A stretch of DNA of 64,000 nucleotides from Cristatella mucedo. Lineage: Eukaryota; Bryozoa; Phylactolaemata; Cristatellidae. Shown in pieces: positions 44,871 to 56,805 of the stretch; position 1 is the stretch's first letter; the number at the start of each line of letters is the position of its first letter. Made by a program: the position numbers and the translations under genes. The stretch is taken from NCBI GenBank assembly GCA_009760855.2, contig WPIO01000014.1:186001-250000 (forward strand), in the 5' to 3' direction. Below the pieces are notes generated by a model that did no database searches, was not told the origin of the DNA, and worked only from the letters and a program-made list of their open reading frames with translations.

Positions 44871-46621
44871 ACTACAAATGGAAGTTATAGGAGAGTCGGT
44901 ATTTCATGCTCTTGAGAACGTGTTGGAGGCACAGGAAGTCTACTGCTTTATAGGCTAGTGCAACTTACGGGACACCGTTGATACCTGTAGGTGTGTCGCT
45001 TAACTGTGGATGTGTCGCAAAAAGTCATGTCACATGACTTTTATTCACCGAGTTATTCATCGCTCTTGATCGGCGACTCCACGAGCTGCATGTTGACAAC
45101 GACAAAGGCTTTCGACGTTAACCACTACGTTCACTTAAGTTAATTGGCCTCCAAATACAACTCCTTGCGATATGTTTACCCACTATTCGGTATTCTTGTA
45201 CCCAGGCTAGGTTCGGTTGGCTGGGACAGACGGCTATAATGAGGGTAAGGGTCACCGGCTACCTACGGCATGGCCGGATGTGCGGTGACGTGAAGTTGGC
45301 CGAGTAAGTCGTGGTGTTGGAGGCTCATGGTCTCGCCGAGTTATGCACCTGGGTGGTTGCAGGCTTGCTCCGGCGATGCGGCCACGCACGCAAGGCGACG
45401 AGTATCCAAGGCCCGAGCGGAGCTGGATAGCTCGCTCGTTGTTGAGACTTGTATATTCCGCGTTCCTCGTGTAGCGTGTTGGTGACCCCCTCCCCGTGCG
45501 TTGGTGTCTTTCGGCGGAAGCTCTCGACTGTTGTGGACGTCTGCTCCGTCTATCGCAGAATACTCAGCTAGCCGGGTCTTGTACGGCGTATGCTTGTACT
45601 GGTGGGACGGAGGCCGGCGACGGCGTGACGGTGGAAGCCGACTGACAAACTAAGACGTTTGTTCACGCTTGCGGCGTCGTCTTGCGCCCCTATGGGTACT
45701 TTGCTTAGGACCCTCTCTGTAGACTTGTTTAGTTCCCCTGTTGTTTTTGGCGCATGCGTTATTGTAAAGAGGTTTAACCTGACTGCCGCTCGTCTTAACC
45801 TAGCTCAGCGGCATGGCGAGCGGCAGCGTGGCCGGGGTATGGCGGGGTTTGGCGGAAAACAGCCTTTGACCCCTGGAACTCAGCTACATTCTGATGAAGT
45901 TTATTGAACACGCTGTAGCTTGAGTTGTCGTCGCGAACAGCACAGAGCGCCAGCCGACGAGCAACACCACCGGTTTATTTCACCGCTCGCAGATCAGGGC
46001 GGAGCGCGACTCTCTTCGCCCCTCACGCCCACCGGAGTGCCCCTGCGACTCCCTCGTCAAAACAATCACCGATAGCCCGTCCCGTCTGCCTGCTGCATCG
46101 TAAATGTCACAGCCCACTCGTACAACGATCAGGGGCAGTGTCATCAATTAAATGAAACCACACAGACACTCATTCCTAATTAAGTGATAAGCTCCTACAA
46201 ATCTGGCGTGACGTTGCCTTCGTAAGCATATGTTAAAAGATCAATGATTGAGGTTAGTCTGATTCAAGTGAAGTCAGTTGCCGCTGCCTTCACTCCAACT
46301 GAAGGTTATTCAAACTCATTCTAGGTGATCGTGAGCTCTACCAATTTCAATGCTACTCCGATGTATAGGGCAGGATAGAACAAAATCTATTCTACCGAGT
46401 GTAAACGGATAAAATAAAAATCCATTCTACCAATTGGAAACAATGTGAATGAAATCCTTTAGCTTTTCAATCGTCATATTTTGGTGGAACGTGGTTTAGC
46501 CTGTTCCTCCGACCTTACAAGAAATTAGGAAATTGTCTTCCGATCAGTGAAGATAGGTATTTAAGAATCCTTGTATATGAGCAAATTCGGCATTAAGAAA
46601 CTGGTACGGGTACTTCCCGGC
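44871..46621. other. Intergenic with a GC-rich block
   Basis: About 45250-46100 is GC-rich with many CpG and could be an unrecognised first exon or promoter. The frames at 45659-45907 and 45925-46155 match nothing I know. The palindrome at 45020-45042 lies upstream. Confidence 0.4.
45020..45042. repeat. Perfect 11-bp palindrome with one central base
   Basis: AAAAGTCATGT, C, ACATGACTTTT. It contains the E-box-like word TCACATGA. Confidence 0.85.
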
Positions 46622-46801
46622 GAGCCGTGATGGCACACTGGGTAAGGTGGTTGCTGCTACGACCTTGATCCCGAGGTCATGGGTTTAATTCCCGCCGTGG
46701 GCGAGTCTCTATAGCCACTGCAAGCGGTGGTGATAGCCGTAAAGGCTCTTCTGTCACTATACGAAAAGAGGCTGTTTAATAAGCTAGAATTTATTTATTT
46801 A
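46622..46801 (+). mobile_element. SINE-B reference copy
   Basis: A box TGGCACACTGG (46631-46641), B box GGTTTAATTCC (46682-46692), a central segment with CACTGCAAGCGGTGGTGATA and GCCGTAAAGGCTCTTCTG, and an (ATTT)n tail to 46801. The central segment is shared with the three other SINE-B copies. Confidence 0.8.
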
Positions 46802-47152
46802 TTCATACCCACACCATAGCATACGGAGAATTACTTAGCAATTGAATATTTTAATTCTACGCTTAGGCTCAATCAGCATGTAGGCATCATTTTTGCTTTG
46901 GTGGCTGTTTTTCCTTTTATAAAAACGAGATATCAAAGGTAATGAGACGAAAATTGAGATATTGAAGCTAATAAAATAAGAGTGTAAAAGAGATTCCGAG
47001 TATGTAATTTATGATTGTAAGTGATTGCATTGAAAGCATTTTCGAACAACCAACAAGTGACGAGCGACATTTTTGTCACTTAAAGTGATTGAAGAAGTTG
47101 GGAATATTAGTCATTAAAATTTTCGCTAAGCTGTAATTTCGCTCAATACAAT

Positions 47153-47320
47153 TAAATAAATAAACAATCCGGTTATACAGCGCTCCAAGATAACTTAATC
47201 TATATTCAGGCGCTTCACATATGCCTCGGTGCTCGAACCCACGACCTGAGCCAAACCTTGGCTGGGGCGAGTAACTTTGGCTAAGTGACCGTTGAGTAAC
47301 CGTTGGATCAAACCAGCTCG
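47153..47320 (-). mobile_element. SINE-A copy
   Basis: Minus strand: CCGAGCTGGTTTGATCCAAC head, GGTCGTGGGTTCGAGCACC (B box), AAGCGCCTGAATA, a hairpin and GCGCTGTATAACC, ending TTTATTTA. Confidence 0.75.
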
Positions 47321-47836
47321 GCTATTTCTTTTCTACTTGCAATACCTTTGCCATTTAATTTTTTAACCCATACTTTTAAAGATCGTGTCAAGTAATTAAC
47401 TAAATGCAACTAAAATGGCCGTTAAAATAGCTAATTCTGTCTGTGACGGAGGCTAAATGCACTCTCTTAACATTCGGGTCATCTACCGCTTTCTTGAATT
47501 TTACCAGTTTTACTCAGCTAAACGTTTCCCACTTTCTTGAGGCGGCCGACCGAAATAGCCAGTGGGTCTGTTGGACCCACTGGCCTGTGCAGTGGGCGCG
47601 CTTTCTCAACCTCAGCGACTGGACAACGTTAGCTAACGAATTTAATGAACCGCCTGTGTATAATGTTTCGGCCAAGCCTCTTATAGCGGACTTCCGTATT
47701 TCAGTCCGGAGCCATGTCGCTGTTCCATAAATATGGTTGAATAAACCTTCGCGTGTATACAGCGAACCAGACTTTTTATAAGCATCCGTGCAATGTCCCG
47801 ACGACAAGTCCATTCGTGGTCCTCTCCTTTTTACAA

Positions 47837-48568
47837 AATAATGATAATAATACGTTTGATGGTTAGAGTCAGCATGTACAGTGGCAGCACGTATAAGCAC
47901 ATGAAGGAAGAATCGCAGAGACCCACTAAATGTTGTCATAGATATAAGCGTTTTAAATTTCTTTTTAAATGTAGACAAGTCAGGATATGTTATGACGCTG
48001 GTCTGGAGTGAGTTCCAGGCTTTGAGAGCATACGAACTAAAGGCATGGTCTCCAAAGAATAAGAGATTTGTACGAGGTATGAGTAAACAGTTAGATTCCG
48101 AAATGCGGGTGGTACGATGCTTAACCTGGTGGTGGGGGAGATCTGATAGGCAAGCTGGAGCCAAAGAATGAAGGGACCTAAAAGGGAGTGACAAAATCTT
48201 TCGGTGCGTTTCTTGACTGGGAGCAAGTGCAGTTCAGCGAGATGTGGTGTAATGCGGCAACTGCGGAGCTCGCGACATACAAATCTAGCTGCAGAGTGTG
48301 GCACTAACTGTAAGCACCTGAGTGTAACAGCAAGAAATTAGTTACCGGAGTCGAGACGTCACAAACGGGATGTCACAAATGTATTGACTAACTTAAATGT
48401 GGTATCCCTGTCTAAACAAGCCCGCATTTTAACAATGGTTTTGTAGCTGAAAATAGGCAGACTTGATGTCCGAGCTGATTTGGTCGTCTAACAAAAGATC
48501 ATTTTCGAACATGACACCTAGATTTCGTGCAGATTCGACAGAAGACACGCTGGCAGAGCCAATTAAGA
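47837..48568 (-). mobile_element. LINE-alpha, 5'-truncated
   Basis: Minus strand: LAELHLLPVKKRTE, MSLPFRSLHSLAPACLSDL, IPRTNLLFFGDHAFSSYALK and KKKFKTLISMTTFSGSL. The UTR is truncated near an ATT-type tail at 47837. Confidence 0.8.
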
Positions 48569-48644
48569 CCAGTCAGTTAGGGGAACGGTGGCGGTGACTG
48601 AGATATTCATGAATAAATGCATAGACTTACTAACAAGACTGCAG

Positions 48645-48649
<5 letters not shown>

Positions 48650-48691
<42 letters not shown>

Positions 48692-48732
48692 TCACATCTA
48701 TCAGACTGATATATATATATATATATATATCA
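48650..48732. repeat. (TA)n tracts forming inverted repeats
   Basis: Two AT tracts: ...ATATCAGTC, a 10-base spacer, GACTGATAT..., then ATATCAGTC again. The arms can pair as long hairpins. Confidence 0.85.
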
Positions 48733-50159
48733 GTCGCACTTTCCAAGCAGTTGGAAAGTTTTTAATTGGCAGGGCCATTCAAGTGCTGAAGCAACACAGT
48801 GAGGTGATTTCGCTGTATGAATTTCTTGTAACTACTCCCAACATGCATAGCACGAAAAGTATGCCACCGTGATTAATGTTTGAGTATTGTTTGCACTGAA
48901 TAATTGAGATAAAATGCATCATTAATTTAAATGATAAGCTGCCCAAAAGCAAATGCATGCTTGGTTTCCAAAAATTTGCTCATTTACAAAACAAAAAATT
49001 TATTTCACAGCGACAAAAATCCAGCCAAAATCAATCTGATCAAGAAAATGTACGTACACTGGAAATGTGCACATATACCTGCTTTATTGCAGTTGCAGGA
49101 TTAGAATTTAGAATGTCGTGCATACACATTGGTACGTGGCATTGGGAGATACGCGATGTCCTATAATAGAAATTAGACCGAATATTGTCTGTCATGGGGG
49201 TAAAAAGCAATCATTATTCGTTTAAGTAATTTTATTATATTTGTATACCATAAGGCATGTGTTCTCTAGATTAATACAGAAATTGAGCCCATCCACTGCG
49301 TCCGGGAGGCCCAGATGCTACCCGATGCAATGTGCTGGGCAATCGATACACTAGCGATAGTATTTAAGATAAACTTAAGCTAGGGATGTACATTAACCTC
49401 CTTGAAATCTGAGCAACTAATCAAAACAATTCCTTAAATAGAACGAGTGCTGAGATTTATTTTGGATCGGCTTCAAAAAATTTTTTGCAGTAATGCTTAC
49501 CTCAATATGCAGGTGCCTATTCGAGCTTCGCTTCACTTAACCGTTCATCTTTGTTATGCTTTCACCCGTGTTTTCAGAATGTGCGAGGTGTGTCTGCAAG
49601 CAAGACAGGAAAAAGGTGTCTGGTAAAGTTATCGCATGTTTTAACACTGAGGCATTATTTGGCCTGTACGTCAAGGATCTCTGGGATGCTGACGTCAGCG
49701 TCTGTCGGTGACAGCTCAGATCACAGATCGCAGCTCAGATCTGCGACCAGCGGTTCCTTTATGGCTATGACACAGCAAGCTGGTTCGAAAAAATCCACTC
49801 ATTAAATAGCCAAGGTGCTCCAAGCTTTGTTTGCGTGTCTCGTTGCTTGGGCTGGCCCTCCACAAAGACCGGAAGACCAGGGGTTCGCTGGTGCACTTGT
49901 ATCTACTGATGCTCGATCGTGGGGCCTGGGCTCCACTGGCCCCACAGAGCTCAATGTTATACTCGCCGCTCACGCCGGGTTAGCATTCGCCAGATCTCAA
50001 CTTGGGATCACTCAGCCTACCCGCAAGAGCCTAAAAAGGCTGGCAGATTTCAGCACAGTGGTGTTTCTTGAGTCCTGTCTTCGCCTGCTTTACTTCCGTC
50101 GAGCCTGTCTTACAATAGCATCGGGCAGCACCGCCCGAGCAGACCGCACTCGTAACATG
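48733..50159. other. Intergenic, nothing recognised
   Basis: Short frames only, without known motifs. Confidence 0.5.
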
Positions 50160-50290
50160 TCATTCTTGTTGTTTATTGAGCATGTTGCCGCTAACCATTC
50201 GATCGTGCTTCCTTTGCAGTAAATGTAAAGTGCCTTCAAAGAGACTGAGTTCTCTGATGGCGCTATAGCAAACATATTATTGTTATTATA
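50160..50290 (+). mobile_element. LINE-alpha 3' end
   Basis: GCATGTTGCCGCTAACC, ATTCGATCGTGCTTCC, GTAAATGTAAAGTGCC, AGAGACTGAGTTCTCT, GGCGCTATAGC and ATTATTGTTATT. Confidence 0.75.
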
Positions 50291-50354
50291 AACACAGAAG
50301 ATCGAACTTCCAAAGTGATGCTGTAATAATAACAATAGTAGAATAACATTAGCT

Positions 50355-50515
50355 TATTTCAAAGCCTCATTTCTATTGAGGCACAAGAGCATTAACGGCC
50401 ATCACCACAGCTTGCAGTGGCAAATAAAGGATCTTCCTCTGCAGGATTTGAACCCGCGACCTCGGTCGTGAAATACGAGAACCTTCCCTCCTGGGCTATC
50501 ACGGCTCCACTAGTA
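50355..50515 (-). mobile_element. SINE-B copy
   Basis: Minus strand: GTGGAGCCGTGATAGCCCAG head (A box TGATAGCCCAG), GGTCGCGGGTTCAAATCC (B box), and the central segment with GCAAGCTGTGGTGATGGCCG. Confidence 0.75.
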
Positions 50516-51060
50516 CCACAACAAGTACTAAGCAGCGCTTTAAACTTACGCTTCGTATGTGCAGTCTTACGTTAGGTCAGTGCTTGGCCGCAGCACGCTG
50601 GGGTCCGCACGCCTTGGGTGTGGCTTGGCTCGCCTTTGATGTATCGGGCTGCTTCCCGAAAGGAAGGGCGGTTTGGAACGCGGGCGCCGGTCGTGAGCCG
50701 TGGCACTGCGAGCTCAAATACATAATTGTTCTTCTCGACTCGGTGTTTCCATAGGGTCGCTCCCTTGCTGTCAGAGCGTCAAACCACGGTATGCTCGGCC
50801 CTTTGGCTATCACAGTCCCACTAATATTACAGCGAGTGCTAAACAGCACTTTTAGTTTACGGGTTTTTATGTTTGATAGCCGAGCGGTTGAAACGGCAAA
50901 CACACGTCGCAGAGGGGTTCTTACTGACCCACTGAAGAAGGCCCGTCGCTGGGTATAGACTAATGACGACATTGCACCCCATGCTAAGCACGTTTTGAGT
51001 AGCGTAACCGAGGAAAGCTGATGAACAATCACAGCGAAGATTTAGCAGAGTACCCTAAGG
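50516..51060. other. Intergenic, left flank of the SPIN-like element
   Basis: A 151-codon minus-strand frame has no recognised motif. Confidence 0.4.
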
Positions 51061-51246
51061 CAGCGGTTCTCAATCTGTGGGTCGCGACCGCTTTGGGGGT
51101 TGAACGACCCTTTCGCAGGGTTCGCCTATAAGCATCGGAAAACACGCATTTCCACATTTTGCGCACCAACATTTTATGGTTGGTTTTACCACAACATGGG
51201 TAACTGTATTAAATAGTCGCGGCATTAGAAAGGTTGAGAACCACTG
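51061..51246. mobile_element. SPIN-like non-autonomous hAT element (MITE)
   Basis: 186-bp element with about 16-bp terminal inverted repeats (CAGCGGTTCTCAATCT and, reversed from the right end, CAGTGGTTCTCAACCT) and a perfect 8-bp target duplication CCCTAAGG on both sides (51053-51060, 51247-51254). The interior shows GTGGGTCGCGACC, GAACGACCCTTTC, TTTTATGGTTGG and CGCGGCATTAG, which I recognise from the SPACE INVADERS (SPIN) hAT family. It has no coding capacity and would depend on a SPIN-type transposase supplied elsewhere. Confidence 0.82.
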
Positions 51247-54200
51247 CCCTAAGGTAACTCCAAGAATTCAGGTAAAGGTCCACACTGCGCTTGGAGTCAC
51301 TGGATATCGCTCTCTAGCGGGGGGGTGAGGTTTCGTGTACCGGTCCTCAATAATCATTTTAACATCATTTCGGCACTAATTTAGGATCAAATAAATAAAA
51401 GCCAGTCACCTTAAGGGGCATGTCCGGAAATGGCAGAGGGGTTGAGAGTTATGCCCCACCCTATTGGATTTCTCCCTCACAGCACATTTATCGATATTTC
51501 TCAAATAGAAATAGAGAGGTGGAAATGCAAATTGGCACAAACAACAAGGGAAACATAGTTTACCTTTTTATATAGCCATACCTGACATTTTGACTTTTGA
51601 TAACCTGTCAAGGTCGCATCACTGGTTTTAAATGGCTTTTTGAGGAAAATCAACAGATTCAACGCCATGCATTGTATAAATATTCCAATTCCCTCAATAG
51701 ATGCGGGACACTTGTTTCTAAGTAACGCAGTATCTGAAAACATAAAAAATGCATTTGATATGTCAACTTTGCATGCATATGCAAAACTCAAGTTCAAGGA
51801 CTTTGGGGACTTATCCAGCTATACTTACGACAACGACCACCATGATGAGAACGGCGTCACTTAGAACCATTCAAGTCAAACTTATACTCCAATATTCGCG
51901 TCGCAGGGTTGCAAATTGACCATTTCGTAGAATTTCCTAGTTCCGAAGGAAAGTGTTAGGAAAATACTCTTGGAGACAAGTGATGATTTTAAGCATGCAA
52001 ACGATCAATAGAACGCCTTAGTCACTCGGCTTACCAAAATACAACTTGGAAGAAAATACCATTGAGAGTATACCTCAAGTTTCACATTGATCATATCATG
52101 ATTAGCCGACCTGTGATATTTGCACGACACCTCTGCAGCATTGCGAAAAACGAGTTGGAAGACAAAAAGCCATCTCCCGATCAAAGTAAGCCTATCTACT
52201 AATGATCAATACACGCGAGGCGGCTGGGATGCTGTGGGTGCATTAGCAATCATACATTCAAAATATCAAGTTGATCAGGTGACTATTATCAGAGCCATGA
52301 CAATAGCAAGATATACTGACTGGTAGTTCACTACGGCACTTACGGCTGGCAATAACGGGAAGGATATTTTTTCTGAGTGCTTTTTGACTTTCCTCAGTAT
52401 AATATAATTTGCACCATTAAGTGTCTTGGAACTCTTTCCTGCATTGATAATCTGAGTTGATGCATGTGCATCTATTCACAGTGGTCAGTTGGATTGATCG
52501 CCTATCTTTTGACGGACTCTCAAATGAATTTTCAATCCGGTTTTCAGAAGATGGAATCAACCATTAAATTAAATGCAAATAAAAATCGCAGTTAGTTTGT
52601 TAAGCTTTTGGCTGATTAAAACTATAACGCTTGTTTTAAAAAATTAGAGGCGTCCTAAATTCACCATTTCTCTTCGCTTTTGCAATGAATTAATGATATG
52701 TCAATTTGACTTGTATACCGGATTTTTATTCCGGAGCAGAAGAACCTATTATAAGATTAAGCTAGTCATCGTGGTGTATGACGACATTATGGGTCAGAGA
52801 TAAATGCACCTGAGCTCGTCACCTTTTGATCATCCTTTGCATGTTAGGTTGCATGATCTAGTTCAGTTTTATATAGCCTAAGATCCACTGCTATATTATT
52901 ATACCTGAGCTCAAATAAACGTTGAGCCGTCAAATAATTTAAGGAGAGTTGTATAACAATTGAAGACATTCAATTGAGTTCCAGTCCTTTATCCTGTCTT
53001 TAATTTTGTCAGTACCTCGCGATCAATAGTTACAACATGTCGCTGTGTTACCTAAGGCTGCTCATAGTGCGGTAAAAAAAATATATGCGCGAGTTCAGCT
53101 TAGACTTTACAATCCGATCGCGATAGATTTTTTGCGGTAGAAGTACAAGTCCTATGGAGCTACATTCATAAGATTAGATAAAAATATTCGGGAAAGATTT
53201 GTTGCTACGAAGGTTTCTGCAGCCTAAAATATTTCATTTGGTTAATCAAGTTCAATAACCCGCCTTATACCACCCTTATTATATGTATTAAACCACAGGC
53301 CGACGTGATTTGGTCCAATTTTTTCTCCACGTGTAGTCTTTCTTTCAAAAAACTAATTCGGCTTCGCAAAATTCAGCGTAAGTTTTCGGCTGGTGATAGT
53401 ATACTATGCCTGCTAGTTGAATCTTATGATACCTACAAAAAAATGAGTTCGTGGGTGCGAATATTTCTCTTGCCACTAAATACGTTATCAGAGCAGCAGC
53501 TCAAGCTCATTGGCTTAAATAATTATCTGTCTAAGTTCTTATAGAGCGGTACATTTTTTTAATTCAACCTTCCGCCAGTGAGCCTAATGACTGTCATAAC
53601 TCGCTACATGACTGCTGCTGCTCATTAAATTTCTGAAACCGGGAGCTGTCTCAAATTGAGCTTCACGATTTGTGCGATAAGCCTCTCGGAGGTTTGCTGG
53701 CGAAGTCCGGGAAGCCACTGCTGACAATTTTTAAACGAGCGGAAAAATTGATCACTTGAAAAAACCGACTACAGCCCGCTGCTGAGCCTTCGCTGGCTTG
53801 TTGACACGCAGCAAATTCATTGATAGGTGCTTCTTGGCTTTTAAAAGTGATTAAGGCCTGGTTCGGGTCTGGGAGCAAGTCGTTATTGATCCGACCTCCG
53901 CTATAGCTGTCAGAGTGAGCAGTCCCTAAATTATGATGATTGGTAAACGCATAATCATAATCGATGGCAGTAGAACCACTAGTTCTCCTTTGTCAGTTGT
54001 TTTATCTATTGCATACGTGGGCGTATTGTGATTAACGCGCCTCGTCAGCAGTGCTTCGAAGTGTTCCAAATTCCGCCAGAATTGGTTCATATCAGGTTTA
54101 AGTCTGCAGTGTGCACTGTGAATTTCAAGAGAGACTTAGTTCTACAGCCGCTGCATGTTTTCGTGTCGCAATCACTAAAAACTAGAAGCCGGTAATGTTT

Positions 54201-54249
54201 CTCAGGTTCTCGAGGTCAAGTGCTGAAATGATCTTCACTCCAAAGATGG
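51247..54249. other. Intergenic, AT-rich, nothing recognised
   Basis: Three kilobases with only short frames, for example a 79-codon Lys/Leu-rich frame at 53305-53544; no repeat of the other families. Confidence 0.5.
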
Positions 54250-55565
54250 CAGAAGATAACAATAACAACACGTTTATGTCGCCCCCAAAGAGAACCGATC
54301 TCTTTCCAAGGACATGGCACGTGCTAAAAAAGGAAGCATTTCAATTGGTTAGTAATAATACGGCCAATTTTACCACCCACGAGATCACAAACGACAATTC
54401 GTGTGGACCTCGCACAAATTTTTTAAATAAGCAGGTGGGTTTCATCCGTCTTTTGAAAGCCGTCGAATCAAGTAATGACGAGACGTCAGTAGTAAGTTCC
54501 AGCCTTTGGAAGCGGACAAGCTGAAGGCACGGTCTATGGGGATCTGAAATTCATTGATGGCACAACCGTACGAACAGAGTCAGAAGACCGGGTATGGCGG
54601 CAGGAGGGATGATAAGGAAGTATTTCATAGAGGTCAGAGGTCAGATGATACGGAAGTATTTCATAGAGATAGGCCAGAGAAAAGAGAGACGTGGAGAGAC
54701 TAGTGAAAGGCTCGATTGCGCTTAGCGACTAAATTGACATGACAGACAGAATGAATTGTGAACATGAGTGGATCTAAAATGGATCCCCGGGGCACTCCAA
54801 ACGTCAACGGCTCACTGGATGATCGTTTCCCATTGACACGTGGCCTCCCGTTGTAGCTCGCCAGCTAGGACCCTAAATCAATGCAGCACAATACCTGCAA
54901 TCCCTAGGCAAGACGACGGGTGCTCAAGAACGACTTGGTAAATTATTACATCAAAAGCTGTCAGGAGATCCAGAAGAGCTAGCAGAGAGACATGAGTCAC
55001 CATTCCTGAGAAGGTCATCATAAGCTCAAAAAAGTGCCAGCTCGGTAAAGTGATTTGTTCTAAAACCTGGCTGGAACTTACTGATAATTTTGACGTCTCG
55101 ATATAGAAGTTAACCATGCTACTCGCTCCAGTCTTTGATTGGAACTTGAAGACGTAGACCGGGTGACAGTGTAATAAGTTTCCTTAGTCTTGCATCGACT
55201 TCACAATAAGCTCAGGGGTAAGGTGCTCACCCTTCACGACCTTCACACTCACTGGTTCAAGTCCTGCAGTGGGAGATCCTTTATTGTCCACTGCAAGGGG
55301 TGATGATAACCGCTAAAGCTCTTCTGCCGTAGCATAAATTAGACTGTTGCATGTGCTTCACAATGAATGGCCTGACAATGACCTCTTTGAAAGATGCTGG
55401 AATAAAACCTGAGGCCGAAGGCAGATTTACTATGTTAGTAGTAATGCAGGGCAGCAGTAAATTTAGGCATCTCGGATGGAAAAAGTCTTCTTTGACTGGA
55501 AAAAAAGTTGCGAAATGAGGGCAGCAGGGGTAGGCTTCAAGGTAGTAGATATTGTGGTGAAGCAA
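54250..55565 (-). mobile_element. LINE (L2/CR1-like) interrupted by SINE-B
   Basis: Minus strand: INLPSASGFIPASFKEVIVR-like start near 55420, then after a SINE ALLDLLTAFDVIIYQVVLEH, SYNGRPRVNGKRSS and GVP; the 3' end is a hairpin (AGAGATCGGTTCTCT) at about 54285-54300 and a TTGTTA tail. Heavily mutated. Confidence 0.75.
55208..55355 (+). mobile_element. SINE-B with 9-bp target duplication, inside a LINE
   Basis: Flanked by CTTCACAAT at 55199-55207 and 55356-55364. Contains GGTTCAAGTCC (B box, 55254-55264) and the SINE-B central segment. The L2-like frame is interrupted exactly here and resumes on the other side. Confidence 0.85.
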
Positions 55566-55919
55566 AGGATGGAGGCTGAAGAATCCTCCAAGGTATCAAC
55601 TAGGGACGGACTATTTGAAATTCTCTATCTTACTGACTGGAATCTAGAATGCGAATGGATAGGTCAGCACAAGAACTGTTAGGTATGGTGTTGACTTACG
55701 TGCAATTAAGGCGGCAATTGAAGGTCGACAGCGTCACTCGTGGATTGCATTACATTCACGTAAAAGCAAGACATTCCAATCGATTGGCCGTCAGTACTGA
55801 CCTTTTGCACAGTGTCTCAATGTTGCGCTCGGTAGAACTAGCTAGTTTATTGTTCGCTCTAAACCATAGATAGGCCTCATGGACGAGAGCGTATATTGTT
55901 CCAAAACTCACACGGTTCC

Positions 55920-56805
55920 CAAGTGACATTTTACTAGACGACCGCATCAGCTCCACGGTCAAGTCTGCCTACTTTCAGCTACATGACATTGCTCAAATTC
56001 TGGCTTTTGTAGACTGAGATACCACACTTACATTTGTCCATGCATTTATGCAATCCGTCTCGGCTTATGTAAATCAGTGCTTGCTGGTCTACTGGCCTGT
56101 ACAATCAGGTGCTTTCAGCTGGTGCAAAACTCCACAGCTAGGCTTGTCTGTCGAGAACGTCGCAGAACTGTCAAATTGTCACGAACGTCCAAATTTATTA
56201 CTATTATAATTATTATAACGTCGCAGTTGTTACCACATCGTGCCAATTCTCGCCGATCTGCACTGGCTTCCAATCAAGCAGCGCATCGGCTTCAAGGTTC
56301 GGTCGCTCACTTTTAGGTCACTTCATTCTTTGGCTCCAGCTTACCTATCAGATCTACTCCCCCATCGGGCTAAGCATCGTACCACCAGCTTTTCGGAACC
56401 TGACCGTTTACCTATACCTCGTACAAGCCTCAAATCCTTTGGAGACCGTGCCTTTAGTTCGTATGCTCCTAAAGCCTGGAAACTCACAACCGACTCCTGA
56501 CTTGTCCGTATATAAAAAGAAACTAAAAGCGCATCCAATTACTATGGCATTTAATGGGTCCACGTGATTCGTCTTCTACTTCACTCACGCGTGCAGATAC
56601 TGGGCAGGCTGCTGCCACTAAAATGATTTGCATGCTGATGACGTGCATGTCACCTCTAACCATGTTATCCTTTTCATTAAGCATGCTACCGCCAACCATT
56701 CGATCTTGCTTGCTTTCCAAATGTTTTTTAAAGTACCTAGAAAAAGATTGTGTTCTCTGAGAGGGCTATATCATATTATTCTTATTATTATCATTATTAT
56801 TACAT
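55920..56805 (+). mobile_element. LINE-alpha, 5'-truncated, with a 52-bp insertion
   Basis: DDRISSTVKSAYFQLHDIA, then PILADLHWLPIKQRIGFK, SLAPAYLSDLLPHRAKHRTT and IPRTSLKSFGDRAFSSYAPK, a hairpin AGATTGTGTTCTCT and an ATTATT tail. A 52-bp segment ending in an ATT-rich tail (56166-56217) is inserted, with the 9-bp duplication ACGTCGCAG on each side. Confidence 0.85.

Noticed and set aside
45659-46155. Two GC-rich frames of 82 and 76 codons
   Set aside because: Frames of this size are expected in GC-rich DNA; no homology or splice signals that I could support.
49716-50222. 135-codon plus-strand frame at 49815 and neighbours
   Set aside because: No recognised domain, and its 3' part runs into a LINE-alpha tail.
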